Positions 52,495 to 61,649 of a DNA stretch of 64,000 nt are shown piece by piece. The first letter of the stretch is position 1, and the number at the start of each line of letters is the position of its first letter. The notes under the pieces were generated by a model. The model worked only from the letters and a program-made list of their open reading frames with translations, had not been told where the DNA came from and made no database searches. Origin of the DNA: Oscillospiraceae bacterium (GTDB lineage Bacteria > Bacillota_A > Clostridia > Oscillospirales > Oscillospiraceae); NCBI GenBank assembly GCA_902786615.1, contig CADADE010000012.1:1-64000 (forward strand), read 5' to 3'. The translations under genes were made by a program, and so were the position numbers.

Positions 52495-55238
52495 TTACAG
52501 CTTTGCGACGACCGCCTTGCAGCGCGGGCAGAGGCCGGCCTCGGGATCGGCGTCGACGGAATGCATCCAGCAGCGCGGGCACTTGACGCCGGGAGCCTCG
52601 GAGACGGAGATCTCCAGACCCGGGTTTTTCGCGCCGACGCCGGTGACATGGCCGTCGTCCGCGTCGTCCTCGGCGAGGAGGCACTGAGACACGATGAAAA
52701 GCTCGGACAGGTTCATGGAGGAGACATCCTCCAGGGCTTTCTTTGCCGCTTCGTCCTTTGCGCGCAGATACACGGCGGCCTCCAGGGGCTTGCCGATGCG
52801 CTTGGCGGCGCGGGCGGCCTCCAGTACGCCGTTCACATCGTCGCGCACGGAGATGAGGGCGTCCCACTTCGCCATCTCTTCAGCGGAGAGGGCGTAGTCG
52901 GCGAAGGGCTTGTTCATGCAGTTAAAGAGGACGTTGCGCCTGTCGTCCCCGGCGCGGTGAGGCATGGCCTGCCAGATCTCATCGCAGGTGAAGGCGAGGA
53001 TCGGGGCAAAGAGCTTGGTCAGGGTGTCGAGGATCAAAAACAGAGCCGTCTGGGCGCTGCGGCGCTTGAGGCCGTCGCGCTCCTCGCAGTAGAGGCGGTC
53101 CTTGATGATGTCGAGGTAGAAGCTGGAGAGCTCCACCACGCAGAAATCGTTGATCGCATGGGATACGGTATGGAACTCGTAGTCGTCATAGGCCTTGCCG
53201 ACCTTTTCAATGAGCTCGTTGAGCTTCGTGACGGCCCAGCGGTCGAGGGGCAGCATGTCCCCGGGGGCGACGAGCTTGTCCGCGTCGAAGCCCTCCAGAT
53301 TGCCGAGGCAGTAGCGGGCGGTGTTGCGGAACTTGAGATAGTTCTGGCTGAGCTGCTTGAAGATTTCACGGGAGCAGCGCACGTCCACATGGTAGTCGGC
53401 GGAGCCCGCCCAGAGGCGGACCATGTCCGCGCCGAATTCCTTGATCATGTCGGCGGGATCGACGCCGTTGCCGAGGGACTTGTGCATGGCCTTGCCCTCG
53501 CCGTCCACAGTCCAGCCGTGGGTCAGGCACTCTTTATAGGGGGCGCCCTGGTTCAGCGCGCCGACGGCCGTGAGCAGGGAGGACTGGAACCAGCCTCTGT
53601 ACTGGTCGCCGCCCTCGAGGTACATGTCGGCGGGCCAGAAGCCCTGGTCGCGCTTCATGGCGGCAAAATGGGTGGAGCCGGAGTCGAACCAGCCGTCGAG
53701 GGTGTTGGTCTCCTTGGTGAAGTGCGTGCCGCCGCAGTGGGGGCATTTGAAGCCCTCCGGCAGCAGGTCCTTCGCCTCGCGCTCAAACCAGGCGTTGGAG
53801 CCGTCGGCCTCGAAGACCTTCGCAACCTGCTCGATGCTCTCGTCGGTGCAGACGGGCTTTTTGCAGTCCTCGCAGTAGAACACGGGGATGGGCAGGCCCC
53901 AGCGGCGCTGACGGGAGATGCACCAGTCGGCGCGCTCGCGGATCATGGCGGCCATGCGCCAGCGCACGTTGTCGCAGGCGCTCACGGCCTCCTCCTTAAA
54001 GGAGTCGACGGAGCAGAACCACTGGGGGGTGGCGCGGAAGATGATGGGATGCTTGCAGCGCCAGCAGTGGGGATAGGAGTGGGTGATGTTCTCGCTCGCA
54101 AAGAGGACGCCCGACTCCTTCATGTCGGCGTAGATGACGGGATTGGACTCCTCGGTAGTGAGACCGGCGTACTTGCCGGCGTAGTCGGTGTGGCGGCCCT
54201 GATCGTCCACGGGCACCACCATCTCCAGGCCGTAGCGCATGCAGGTGTTGTAGTCGTCCGCGCCGAAGCCGGGGGCGGTGTGTACGCAGCCCGTGCCGGA
54301 GTCCATGGTGACATAGTCGGCGGTCATGAGCAGACTCGTCTTGTCCAGGAAGGGGTGGCGGGCCAGCATGGTCTCAAAGAAGCTGCCCTCGTGGGTCTCC
54401 ACGATCTCCCAGGAATCCACCTTGCCCGCCTTCATGACGGTCTCAACAAGAGCCTCCGCCATGATGAGCATTTCGCCGTTCGGCAGCTTCACGATGGCGT
54501 AGCTGTCGCCCGGGGAGAGGGTGATGCCGAGGTTGCCGGGCAGGGTCCAGGTGGTGGTCGTCCAAATGAGGAAGAAGAGCTTCGACTTGTCCAGGTGCGA
54601 AAGCTTTCCCTTGTCGTCGGCCATGGGGAACTTGACGTACACGGTGGTAACCGGGTCGTCCTGGTACTCGATCTCGGCCTCGGCGAGCGCGGTCTCGTCG
54701 TGGGCGCACCAGTAGACGGGCTTAAAGCCCTTGTAGATGTGGCCGTTGCGGTACATGCGGCCGAACACGCGCACCTCGTCCGCCTCAAAGCCCTTGTTCA
54801 TGGTGAGGTAGGGGTGCTCCCAGTCGGCGACGACGCCGAGGCGCTTAAAGCCCTCGCGCTGGATGCCGACGTATTTTTCGGCGTATTTGTGGCAGGCGGA
54901 GCGGAAATCCGCCACGCTCATGGCCTTGTGGTTGAGCTTCTGCTCCTTGATGATGGCGGACTCGATGGGCATGCCGAGCCGCGCATGGCGTAGGAGCGCA
55001 CGATGAAGTCCTTGAGGGTCTTGTTCAGGGCGTGACCCATATGGATGTTGCCGTTGGAGAAGGGAGGGCCGTCGTGCAGGGAGAAGCGGGGGTGACCCTC
55101 GTTCTTTTTCAGCATCTCATTATAGATGTCCTGCTCCTGCCAGCGCCTGAGCATCTCCGGCTCGCGCTTGGGCAGACCGGCCCGCATGGGAAAGTCGGTT
55201 TTCGGAAGATTGAGTGTGGCGTTAAAGTCCTGTGACAT
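52495..55238 (-). pseudogene. ileS: Isoleucyl-tRNA synthetase, frameshifted by a deletion after the HIGH motif
   Basis: The two overlapping frames make one IleRS of about 913 residues. The N-terminal 88 residues (55238 down) hold the HIGH-type motif [15 protein letters not shown] and end at RSYAMRG. The rest resumes with [11 protein letters not shown] (54972 down) and has the WWAxx-like editing region, the KMSKS-type KAMHKSLGNGVDP (about 53480) and the C-terminal zinc ribbon CPRCWMHS...CPRC. Between them YHTPYVPGWDTHG is missing: the DNA reads CGCGGCTCGGCATGCCC instead, a net loss of about 34 bases near 54974-54984 that also shifts the frame. IleRS is essential, so this is either an assembly error or a second ileS exists. 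Confidence 0.88.
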
Positions 55239-55287
55239 GTGATTTCTGACTCCTAAACATCTATCTTGCCTGCAGCCAAGCGGATAT

Positions 55288-55382
55288 TAGCCCCTTTTGG
55301 AAAAGGGGGCTCCCGCGGAGCGGGTGGGGGATCGATCCCTCCGCCCCTTCGGGGCACCTTCCTTTTTCCAAAGGGAGGTTAA
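55288..55382. repeat. Family A repeat, copy 6, upstream of ileS
   Basis: It has CCCCTTTTGGAAAAGGGGGC, GGGGGATCGATCCCTCCG, CCCCTTCGGGGC and CTTCCTTTTTCCAAAGGGAGG. With copy 5 it brackets ileS. The gap 55239-55448 otherwise contains no T-box or gene that I can recognise. Confidence 0.7.
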
Positions 55383-55448
55383 AAGCCGGGCCGCAAAACA
55401 GCCAGAGGCGCGCGCTCAGCGCGCGCCCCGGATCATTCGTCTGAATTC

Positions 55449-56138
55449 TCAGAGGGTGAAGGGCTGGGTGTTCTCGAGCTTGCGCTGTCTGGGACGGCGC
55501 TGGGTGAGCTCCTCGCCCATATCAAGCTCGGCCTTGTCGTCCGCCTTGAAGCCCATGGCGCTGTTTTCGATGGCGCGCACCGTCTCGGCCATATCGGGGG
55601 CCTTGGGGGCCTCGGGAGCGGGAGCGTCAGCCTTGGGCGCTTCGACGGCGGGGGCGGGCTTTACGTCCTCCACGGCTTCGGGCACGTCCATCTGCTTGGC
55701 GATGGTGTCGAGCTTGCCGAGCTGGGTGTTGCACAGGGCCTTGGCGGCGGCGATGTACTTGGCGGCGGCAGCCTTGGCGTCGGCCAGGCGCTTCTCTTCA
55801 AAGTTTGCGCGGTCGGTGATGGAGCCGATGGTCTCCTGCGCCTTCTGCTCGGCCTCGGCGATGGTGGCGGCGGCGCGCTGGCGCGCCTCGTTCTCGATCT
55901 GGACGGCGAGCTTCTGCGCGGAGAGGAGCGCGGCGTTGAGTGCATCCTCGTTGGAGCGGTACTCCTCGATCTTGTCGACGAGAACCTTCATCTTGCTCTT
56001 GAGAACGGCGTTCTCCTTCTGCGTTGCGGCGACGTCATCAGCCAGCTCTTCCAGAAATTCGTCGACGGAGGCCATATCGTAGCCACCCATGCGAGATCTC
56101 TCAAAACCCTTTTCGCGGATGTCCTGTGCAGTAATCAT
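55449..56138 (-). CDS. divIVA: DivIVA-domain cell-pole/septum protein
   Basis: DivIVA binds curved membrane at septa and poles. The 229-residue product begins MITAQDIREKGFERSRMGGYD, the family's N-terminal membrane-binding block, followed by a long coiled coil (about residues 25-150) and an Ala/Pro/Glu-rich C-terminal tail. I chose ATG 56138 (AAAGGGAG upstream) over an in-frame codon at 56156. It lies between sepF and ileS as in many Gram-positives. Confidence 0.92.
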   Translation of the reverse strand: MITAQDIREKGFERSRMGGYDMASVDEFLEELADDVAATQKENAVLKSKMKVLVDKIEEYRSNEDALNAALLSAQKLAVQIENEARQRAAATIAEAEQKAQETIGSITDRANFEEKRLADAKAAAAKYIAAAKALCNTQLGKLDTIAKQMDVPEAVEDVKPAPAVEAPKADAPAPEAPKAPDMAETVRAIENSAMGFKADDKAELDMGEELTQRRPRQRKLENTQPFTL

Positions 56139-56177
56139 AGCTTTTCTCCCTTTCAAATCTTTCTTGTTCCTGTCCGA

Positions 56178-56768
56178 TCAGAAATAGTGCCCGGTGTTTT
56201 CCGGTTCTGTGTCTGTCTGCTGCTGGGGCTGCATGCCCAGAATGTCCACATTCTGTGGGGTAATAAAGTAAGTCTTTGCGGATACGGGGGTGATCTTTCC
56301 GCCGAGAGCGAAGGCGATGCCGGACAGAAAGTCCAGCAGGCGCCGGGCGGTGTCCGCCGGGACGGTCTCAAGCGTCATGACGCAGGTCATGTCCTGCTGC
56401 AGATAGCTCACCAGTTCCCCGGCCTCGTCAAAGGTCTTGGGGCTGAAGAGAATGACGGAGGTGTCCTTCCCGCCGAAGTTGACGGTGCGCTCCCGCCGGG
56501 GCCTGGCCGCGTTCTGGGCGGCCTTGCGAAAGCCCCCGAAGATGCCGCCGCTGCCCTCCGCCGGTTTTTTCGGCTGGGGCTCTTCCGCCGGGGCCGGGGT
56601 GCCGCCGGGATCGGCGAAGGCGTTTTCAAAGGCCATCTGCGCGGCGCTCACGGCCTGCTTCTGCTCCGGCTTCGGCTGGGGCCGCAGACTCTGGTCGGCG
56701 CCCTCGAAAAAATCCTCCTCGTCGTCATATGGCTGTGTCAGTTTTTTCAATCCATCCATGAAACCCAT
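56178..56768 (-). CDS. sepF: Cell-division protein SepF
   Basis: SepF anchors FtsZ to the membrane. The 196-residue product has an amphipathic N-terminal helix (MGFMDGLKKL), a disordered acidic/Pro-rich linker (about residues 15-85) and the C-terminal SepF domain with the sequences SFDEAGELVSYL-like PKTFDEAGELVSYLQQDM and LLDFLSGIAFALGGKITPVS. It is 23 bases from ylmE. The usual ylmG and ylmH genes between sepF and divIVA are absent. Confidence 0.92.
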   Translation of the reverse strand: MGFMDGLKKLTQPYDDEEDFFEGADQSLRPQPKPEQKQAVSAAQMAFENAFADPGGTPAPAEEPQPKKPAEGSGGIFGGFRKAAQNAARPRRERTVNFGGKDTSVILFSPKTFDEAGELVSYLQQDMTCVMTLETVPADTARRLLDFLSGIAFALGGKITPVSAKTYFITPQNVDILGMQPQQQTDTEPENTGHYF

Positions 56769-56791
56769 GGCAATCCTCCCATATGCGCGCT

Positions 56792-57499
56792 TCAGGTCCG
56801 GGGCGCGCCATAGTGCCGCTGCCCGAAGATAGCCGTGCCCACGCGCACGATGTTTGCCCCGCAGGCGATGGCGGCCTCAAAATCGCCGCTCATACCCATA
56901 GACATAAAATCCATAACTACATTATCGTATTTTTTTTCGCCATTGTCAATAAAAAGCTGTCGTAAAAGACGGAAATATGGAAGATTCTCCTCCGGCGCGC
57001 GGCAGATCGGGGGGATGGTCATGAGCCCGCGCACCCGGATACACGGAAATTGCGCCGCTTTTTCCAGCGCGGCGGGCAGCTCCCCCGGCGCAAAGCCGGA
57101 TTTGGACGCCTCGCCCCCGGTATTGATTTCCAGCAGAATGTCCTGCGTCAGCCCGCGCTTTTCGGCCTGGCGCGAGATCTCCTTCATGAGCTCCTCGCTG
57201 TCCACGCTGTGGATGAGCGAGACCGTCCCCACCAGATACTTGGCCTTGTTCTTCTGCAGCGTTCCGATAAAGTGGAGCGCCGCGCCCTCGTAAGCGCCCG
57301 CGGCGTTTTTTTCCAGCAGCTCCTGCACGCGGTTTTCCCCGCAGCAGGTGAGCCCCGCCCGGATCGCCTCCCGGACGCGGTCGGCGTCGTTCATCTTCGT
57401 CGCCCCGACCAGCAGAATTTCCTTGGGGTCACGCCCGGCGCTCTCCGCCGCGCGCGCGATCCTGGCCCTGACTTCTGCCATATTTTCCGCAATGCCCAT
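56792..57499 (-). CDS. ylmE: YggS/YlmE-family PLP homeostasis protein
   Basis: A 235-residue PLP-binding TIM-barrel protein of the family that buffers intracellular pyridoxal phosphate and influences amino-acid pools. The PLP lysine is in LLVGATKMNDADRV (about residues 28-41), and CGENRVQELLEK, HFIGTLQKNK, SVDSEELMKEI and FMSMGMSGDFEAAIACGAN are present. It sits upstream of sepF, the common clostridial order. Confidence 0.93.
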   Translation of the reverse strand: MGIAENMAEVRARIARAAESAGRDPKEILLVGATKMNDADRVREAIRAGLTCCGENRVQELLEKNAAGAYEGAALHFIGTLQKNKAKYLVGTVSLIHSVDSEELMKEISRQAEKRGLTQDILLEINTGGEASKSGFAPGELPAALEKAAQFPCIRVRGLMTIPPICRAPEENLPYFRLLRQLFIDNGEKKYDNVVMDFMSMGMSGDFEAAIACGANIVRVGTAIFGQRHYGAPRT

Positions 57500-57598
57500 T
57501 GTTCAACCTTCTTCTTTGTTATGTTGAGTCTGCTAAAGAGTTAGGAGTAAGGGGTTAGAAAATGAAAAACTCCACACTCCACACTCAAAACTCCGCAC

Positions 57599-58222
57599 TT
57601 ATCCCTCGATTTCCCCCTCTACGAAGCGTATGTTGTAGAGCTCCGGGGGAAAGTCCACCAGTCTTATTATCAGCGTGACGCGGCCGAGCGCGTCGGTCGA
57701 GACGCTGAGAAGCCGGGCGTCAAGCGTGTCGTCAACGCCCTTGAGACGCAGGCGGCAGGGGCCCGGCGCGGGGGGTGCGTCCCCCTCAAAGAGCGCCGCG
57801 CATTCCTGCGCAAAGCCGTAGACCAGGCGGGCGCTGCCGGGCTGCTCCCGCGCGTCGGCTTGAAGCAGGGCCTCCAGCCGTTCGGGGGTGAGGCGTTCGC
57901 TGTCCGCGGGCGAGAGGAAGGCCCAGCCGTCGGAGTCGGGGAAAAACAGGGCGCTCTCGCCGCCCGTGCGCTCGGCGCTCAGGCGCTCGCCCGCGCGCGC
58001 GTCGGGAAAGGCGGACGCCTCGACCGCCTGCTCCCGCCTTAAAAGGACGCCCCGGATGCTGCCGCCCGCGGGGGCGGCAGAGGGCGCGGCGGAGGGGCGC
58101 GGCGCGTCCGCCCCCTCCAGCCGGGTATAGAGCGAGGCGGTACACCACGCGCAGACCGCCGCAAACAGCATGGCTGCCAGCGCGTGGAAAAAGAGGCGCT
58201 CTCCGTCCCGGTCAATCCTCAT
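57599..58222 (-). CDS. Membrane-anchored protein of unknown function next to hfq
   Basis: A 207-residue product with one N-terminal membrane helix (about residues 10-32), then an Ala/Pro-rich linker and an extracytoplasmic region containing [17 protein letters not shown]. The position beside ylmE/sepF and the [17 protein letters not shown] start resemble the HlyD-like proteins often encoded there, but I would not assign that family. It overlaps hfq by 11 bases. Confidence 0.6.
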   Translation of the reverse strand: MRIDRDGERLFFHALAAMLFAAVCAWCTASLYTRLEGADAPRPSAAPSAAPAGGSIRGVLLRREQAVEASAFPDARAGERLSAERTGGESALFFPDSDGWAFLSPADSERLTPERLEALLQADAREQPGSARLVYGFAQECAALFEGDAPPAPGPCRLRLKGVDDTLDARLLSVSTDALGRVTLIIRLVDFPPELYNIRFVEGEIEG

Positions 58223-58439
58223 TGTCGAAGGCGATGGGCCGGGGCGGCACCACGGTGGAAATGGCGTGCTTGTAGATGAGCTGCTGACGCCCGTCGGAAT
58301 CGAGCACCACCGTGAACCCGTCGAAGCCCCGCACGACGCCGTGCAGCTGGAAGCCGTTCATCAGAAACATCGTGACCACGGCCCGCTCCTTGCGTAACTG
58401 GTTGAGGAATTGATCCTGGAGATTTTGCGTTTTCTGCAT
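58212..58439 (-). CDS. hfq: RNA chaperone Hfq
   Basis: Hfq is a hexameric Sm-like RNA chaperone. The 75-residue product has the Sm1 segment [17 protein letters not shown] and the Sm2 motif [15 protein letters not shown] start it at ATG 58439 ([11 protein letters not shown]) with AAAGGAG eight bases upstream, rather than at GTG 58448. It follows miaA as in many bacteria. Confidence 0.95.
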   Translation of the reverse strand: MQKTQNLQDQFLNQLRKERAVVTMFLMNGFQLHGVVRGFDGFTVVLDSDGRQQLIYKHAISTVVPPRPIAFDNED

Positions 58440-58475
58440 TTCAGCCACTCCTTTATTTGCGGAGCGGCCCGAATT

Positions 58476-59462
58476 TCACCGCTCCGTCATAAGTATTGCG
58501 TGTGTTGACACGTAATCCCCATGATACCCGCGGCTTTGTAAAAACGCTGTCGAAAAATGGAGGGCGGCTGCAAAATCCGGTTCGCGCTCCCAGAGAATGC
58601 GCAGCGCCCCCTCCCAGCGCCTGAACCAGGTGATCTGGCGCTTGGCGTAGCGGCGGCTCCCCTGACGGATGAGCTCCAGGGCCTCGTCCCGGGTGATCTC
58701 TCCCCGCAGGGCCAGCACCGCCTCCTTGTAGCCGATGGCCTGCATCGCGGTGCAGTCGGCGGAAAGTCCCGAGGCGAGCAGCCTCTCCACCTCGTCAAAA
58801 AGTCCGTCCTCGGCCATTTTGGTCACGCGCCGGTCGATGCGCGCATAGAGATCGGCGCGGTCCTTAAAATCCAGGACGATGCGCGCCGCGTCGTAGCGCG
58901 GGGGGCGGCGGCGCGTCTCCTCGTCGTGCGCGGTGGCGGTCTTTCCCGTGAGGCGGTAAATCTCGATCGCGCGCACGATGCGCCGCCTGTCCCCGGCATT
59001 TAATTTCGCGGCCCGCTCGGGATCGAAGGCGGCGAGCCGCTCCAGCATCGCCTCCCCGCCGAGAGCGTCAAACTCCGCCTCCAGCGCCGTGCGGAGGCCC
59101 CTGCCCTCCTCGTTGTCCGCAAAGTCCCGCCCCGCGATGAGCGAGTCGATATATAGCCCCGTCCCGCCCACGAGGATGGGCGTTTTGCCGCGGGCGAGAA
59201 TCTCGTCGCAGACGTGCCCGGCCTCGTCCACATAGCGGGCGACGGAGTAAGCCTCCGCCGGGTCTGCAACGTCCAGCATGTGGTGGACGGCCTCGGCCTG
59301 CTCTTCCCGGGTGGCCTTGGCGGTGCCCACGTCCATGCCCCGGTAGAGCTGCATGGAGTCGGCGGAGACGATCTCGCCGTTACAGCGTTTGGCAAGCTCG
59401 ATGCCGAGCTTCGTCTTTCCCGAGGCGGTCGGCCCCGCGACGACGATGATTTTGTTATTCAT
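58476..59462 (-). CDS. miaA: tRNA dimethylallyltransferase
   Basis: MiaA adds a dimethylallyl group to A37 of tRNAs reading U-first codons; MiaB, encoded nearby at 61650, then methylthiolates it. The 328-residue product has Walker A GPTASGKTKLGIELA (residues 9-23), DSMQLYRGMDVGTAK, GGTGLYIDSL and SRRYAKRQITWFRR. Its start overlaps the mutL stop (ATGA). Confidence 0.95.
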   Translation of the reverse strand: MNNKIIVVAGPTASGKTKLGIELAKRCNGEIVSADSMQLYRGMDVGTAKATREEQAEAVHHMLDVADPAEAYSVARYVDEAGHVCDEILARGKTPILVGGTGLYIDSLIAGRDFADNEEGRGLRTALEAEFDALGGEAMLERLAAFDPERAAKLNAGDRRRIVRAIEIYRLTGKTATAHDEETRRRPPRYDAARIVLDFKDRADLYARIDRRVTKMAEDGLFDEVERLLASGLSADCTAMQAIGYKEAVLALRGEITRDEALELIRQGSRRYAKRQITWFRRWEGALRILWEREPDFAAALHFSTAFLQSRGYHGDYVSTHAILMTER

Positions 59463-61357
59463 ACGATTCTCTTAAATAATTTGTCCAAGTCCCGCCTGGT
59501 GAGCACCGCGGAGACGGGGCGGCCGTGGGGGCAGTACTTGACTCTGCCGGAGAGAACCGCCCTGACAATGCGCTCCAGCTCCTGGCGGTCGGTGTTGTAG
59601 CCCGCCTTGATGGCGGCCTTGCAGGCCACCGTGTGCAGGATCTCGTCCCGCGCGGCTTTGGGATCCGGGGCCTTGCCGCCTTTGAGCGTTTCAAGGATTT
59701 CCTCCACGGCGGCGCGGGCGTCCGACGGCTCCATGTCCGCCGGGACGGCCCGGAGGATATAGTCGTCCTCGCCGTAGGCCTCGATCTCAAAGCCGAGCTC
59801 GGATAGTAATTCGCCGTTTTCCTCCAAAAGCTCCCGCTCCTCCCCGCCGAGGCGGAGCGTCACACTCTCGAGCAGGGTCTGCGCCATGACAGAACGCTCC
59901 TGCTGCTTGAGGCGGTCAAAAATCATGCGCTCATGGGCGGCGTGCTTGTCGATAAGCAGCAGCTCGCCCCCGGTCTCCACCAGAATGTAGAGCTTCAGGG
60001 CCTCCCCCAGCAATTTGTAGTCCGGGAGCGCCTCATTTTCAACACTTTGAACAGAGTTTTCCACAGTTTGAACAGATCGCTCCGGCCGGTCGCGCTCGAT
60101 TTTTGTCGAATCCGGCATCTTGACAGGGCTGAGATCCAGCCGCGTCTGATAGGGCTGCTCATAGCTGCGCAGAACCGGCGCCGTTTCCTCGCGCCGGGGC
60201 GCGGGGGCGGGCTTCACGCCGGTTTTCTGGGCGCGGAAGGTCTCCGCCGTCATGCTGCGGTAGAAATCGGGGCGCGCTGCGGGCCTCGCCGCCGGTGTGG
60301 GCGCGGGCGTATAGGACTTCGCGGGAGCAGGCGCGCGCGTTTCCGGCGCGGGTGCAAGCCCCGTGCGGTCCTCCTTCGTGAGCGCCGCGAGGGCGGCGTG
60401 GTAGACAAGGTCGAAGACCCGCTTCTCCTGCGAAAACTTCACCTCGGTCTTCGCGGGGTGGACGTTCACATCGACGGCGGCGTTGGAGAGCTTCAGATAG
60501 ACCACGCAGGCCGGATAGCGCCCGGTGAGCAGCGTGTTTTTATACGCCTGCTCCACCGCCGACTGCAAAAGGGCCGAGCGGATATAGCGCCCGTTGCAGT
60601 AGAAAAACTGCATGGCCCGGTTGCCCCTGCCCGCCGCGGGGGAGGACACAAAGCCGGAGACGGACATGTCCCCGTCCTCGAGCGCGATCGGCAGCAGGTC
60701 CTTTGCCGTGTCCCTGCCCAAGAGGGCGTAGACGCAGGACGCGGCCTTCCCGTCGCCGGGGGAGAAAAACTCCTCCTTCCCGTCGCGCAGGAGCCGCACG
60801 GACACCTCGGGCCGCCCCAGGGCGCAGCGCAGGGCGGTCTGCACACAGGCGGAGGCCTCCGCCCGGTCGGATTTGAGAAACTTGAGGCGGGCCGGCGTGT
60901 TGAAGAAAAGCGAGCGCACCTGCATCACGGTGCCCGCGGGGCAGCCCGTCTCGCCCATGTCCTGAATATCCCCGGCAGAGAGCGTGACGCGCGTGCCGGT
61001 CCCGTCTCCGGGGCGGCGGGTCGTGAGCTCCACCTCGCTCACGGCGGAGATGGCGGCCAGCGCCTCGCCGCGAAAGCCCATGGTGCCGATGGCCTCGAGT
61101 CCCGCTTCGTCGTGCAGCTTCGAGGTCGCGTGGCGCAGGAAGGCGACGCCCGCGTCCTCCGGGGCCATGCCCTTCCCGTCGTCCTGCACGCGGATATAAG
61201 TGGCCCCGCCGTCGCGCAGCTCCACGGTCACGCTGTGCGCGCCCGCGTCAAAGGCGTTTTCCATCAGCTCCTTGATGACGGAGGCGGGGCGCTCCACCAC
61301 CTCGCCCGCGGCGATCATATCCGCCACATGCGGGGAGAGAATGTTGATTTCGGACAT
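59459..61357 (-). CDS. mutL: DNA mismatch repair protein MutL
   Basis: MutL links MutS recognition to strand nicking. The 632-residue product has the GHKL ATPase (ENAFDAGAH, QDDGKGM, TMGFRGEALAAIS), a Pro/Ala linker (about residues 330-430) and the C-terminal endonuclease domain. The metal motif usually DQHAAxERxxYE reads DKHAAHERMIFD, and the last motif CPHGRP is present near the end. It is first of mutL-miaA-hfq on the minus strand. Confidence 0.95.
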   Translation of the reverse strand: MSEINILSPHVADMIAAGEVVERPASVIKELMENAFDAGAHSVTVELRDGGATYIRVQDDGKGMAPEDAGVAFLRHATSKLHDEAGLEAIGTMGFRGEALAAISAVSEVELTTRRPGDGTGTRVTLSAGDIQDMGETGCPAGTVMQVRSLFFNTPARLKFLKSDRAEASACVQTALRCALGRPEVSVRLLRDGKEEFFSPGDGKAASCVYALLGRDTAKDLLPIALEDGDMSVSGFVSSPAAGRGNRAMQFFYCNGRYIRSALLQSAVEQAYKNTLLTGRYPACVVYLKLSNAAVDVNVHPAKTEVKFSQEKRVFDLVYHAALAALTKEDRTGLAPAPETRAPAPAKSYTPAPTPAARPAARPDFYRSMTAETFRAQKTGVKPAPAPRREETAPVLRSYEQPYQTRLDLSPVKMPDSTKIERDRPERSVQTVENSVQSVENEALPDYKLLGEALKLYILVETGGELLLIDKHAAHERMIFDRLKQQERSVMAQTLLESVTLRLGGEERELLEENGELLSELGFEIEAYGEDDYILRAVPADMEPSDARAAVEEILETLKGGKAPDPKAARDEILHTVACKAAIKAGYNTDRQELERIVRAVLSGRVKYCPHGRPVSAVLTRRDLDKLFKRIV

Positions 61358-61370
61358 TGAATCACCTTCC

Positions 61371-61530
61371 TTATCAGCTCCCTTTGTGAAAGAGAGCTGT
61401 CACCGGTGCGCTCACTGGTGACTGAGGGATCGACCGTCCTGCGCGAAGCTTTGACAGAACCGGGCGAAAGACGGGGCATTCGATCCCTCCGGCCCGTTCG
61501 GGCCACCTCCCTTTTTCCAAAGGGAGGTCA
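61371..61530. repeat. Family A repeat, copy 7
   Basis: It runs from AGCTCCCTTTGTGAAAGAGAGC through GGGATCGACCGTCCTG, GACGGGGCATTCGATCCC to CCTCCCTTTTTCCAAAGGGAGG. It lies in the divergent gap between mutL and miaB. The remainder (61531-61649) holds a possible promoter. Confidence 0.75.
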
Positions 61531-61558
61531 ATGTTTATTTTATTATACAGGTTTTCAG

Positions 61559-61588
61559 TTGAAACTTCTATAGTCTATATGTTAAAAT
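61559..61588 (+). promoter_or_regulatory. Possible promoter of miaB
   Basis: TTGAAA (61559-61564) with TAAAAT (61583-61588) at an 18-base spacing. This is weaker than the other promoters listed. Confidence 0.4.
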
Positions 61589-61649
61589 AAAATGCTGAGG
61601 CATTTGATGATATTGGATTTTATGAGCAGAAAAACAAGGAGAACCCCCC

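Noticed and set aside
54918..54972. Two separate genes for the halves of ileS
   Set aside because: The halves join exactly at a known conserved block and are both parts of one IleRS, so they are one broken gene.
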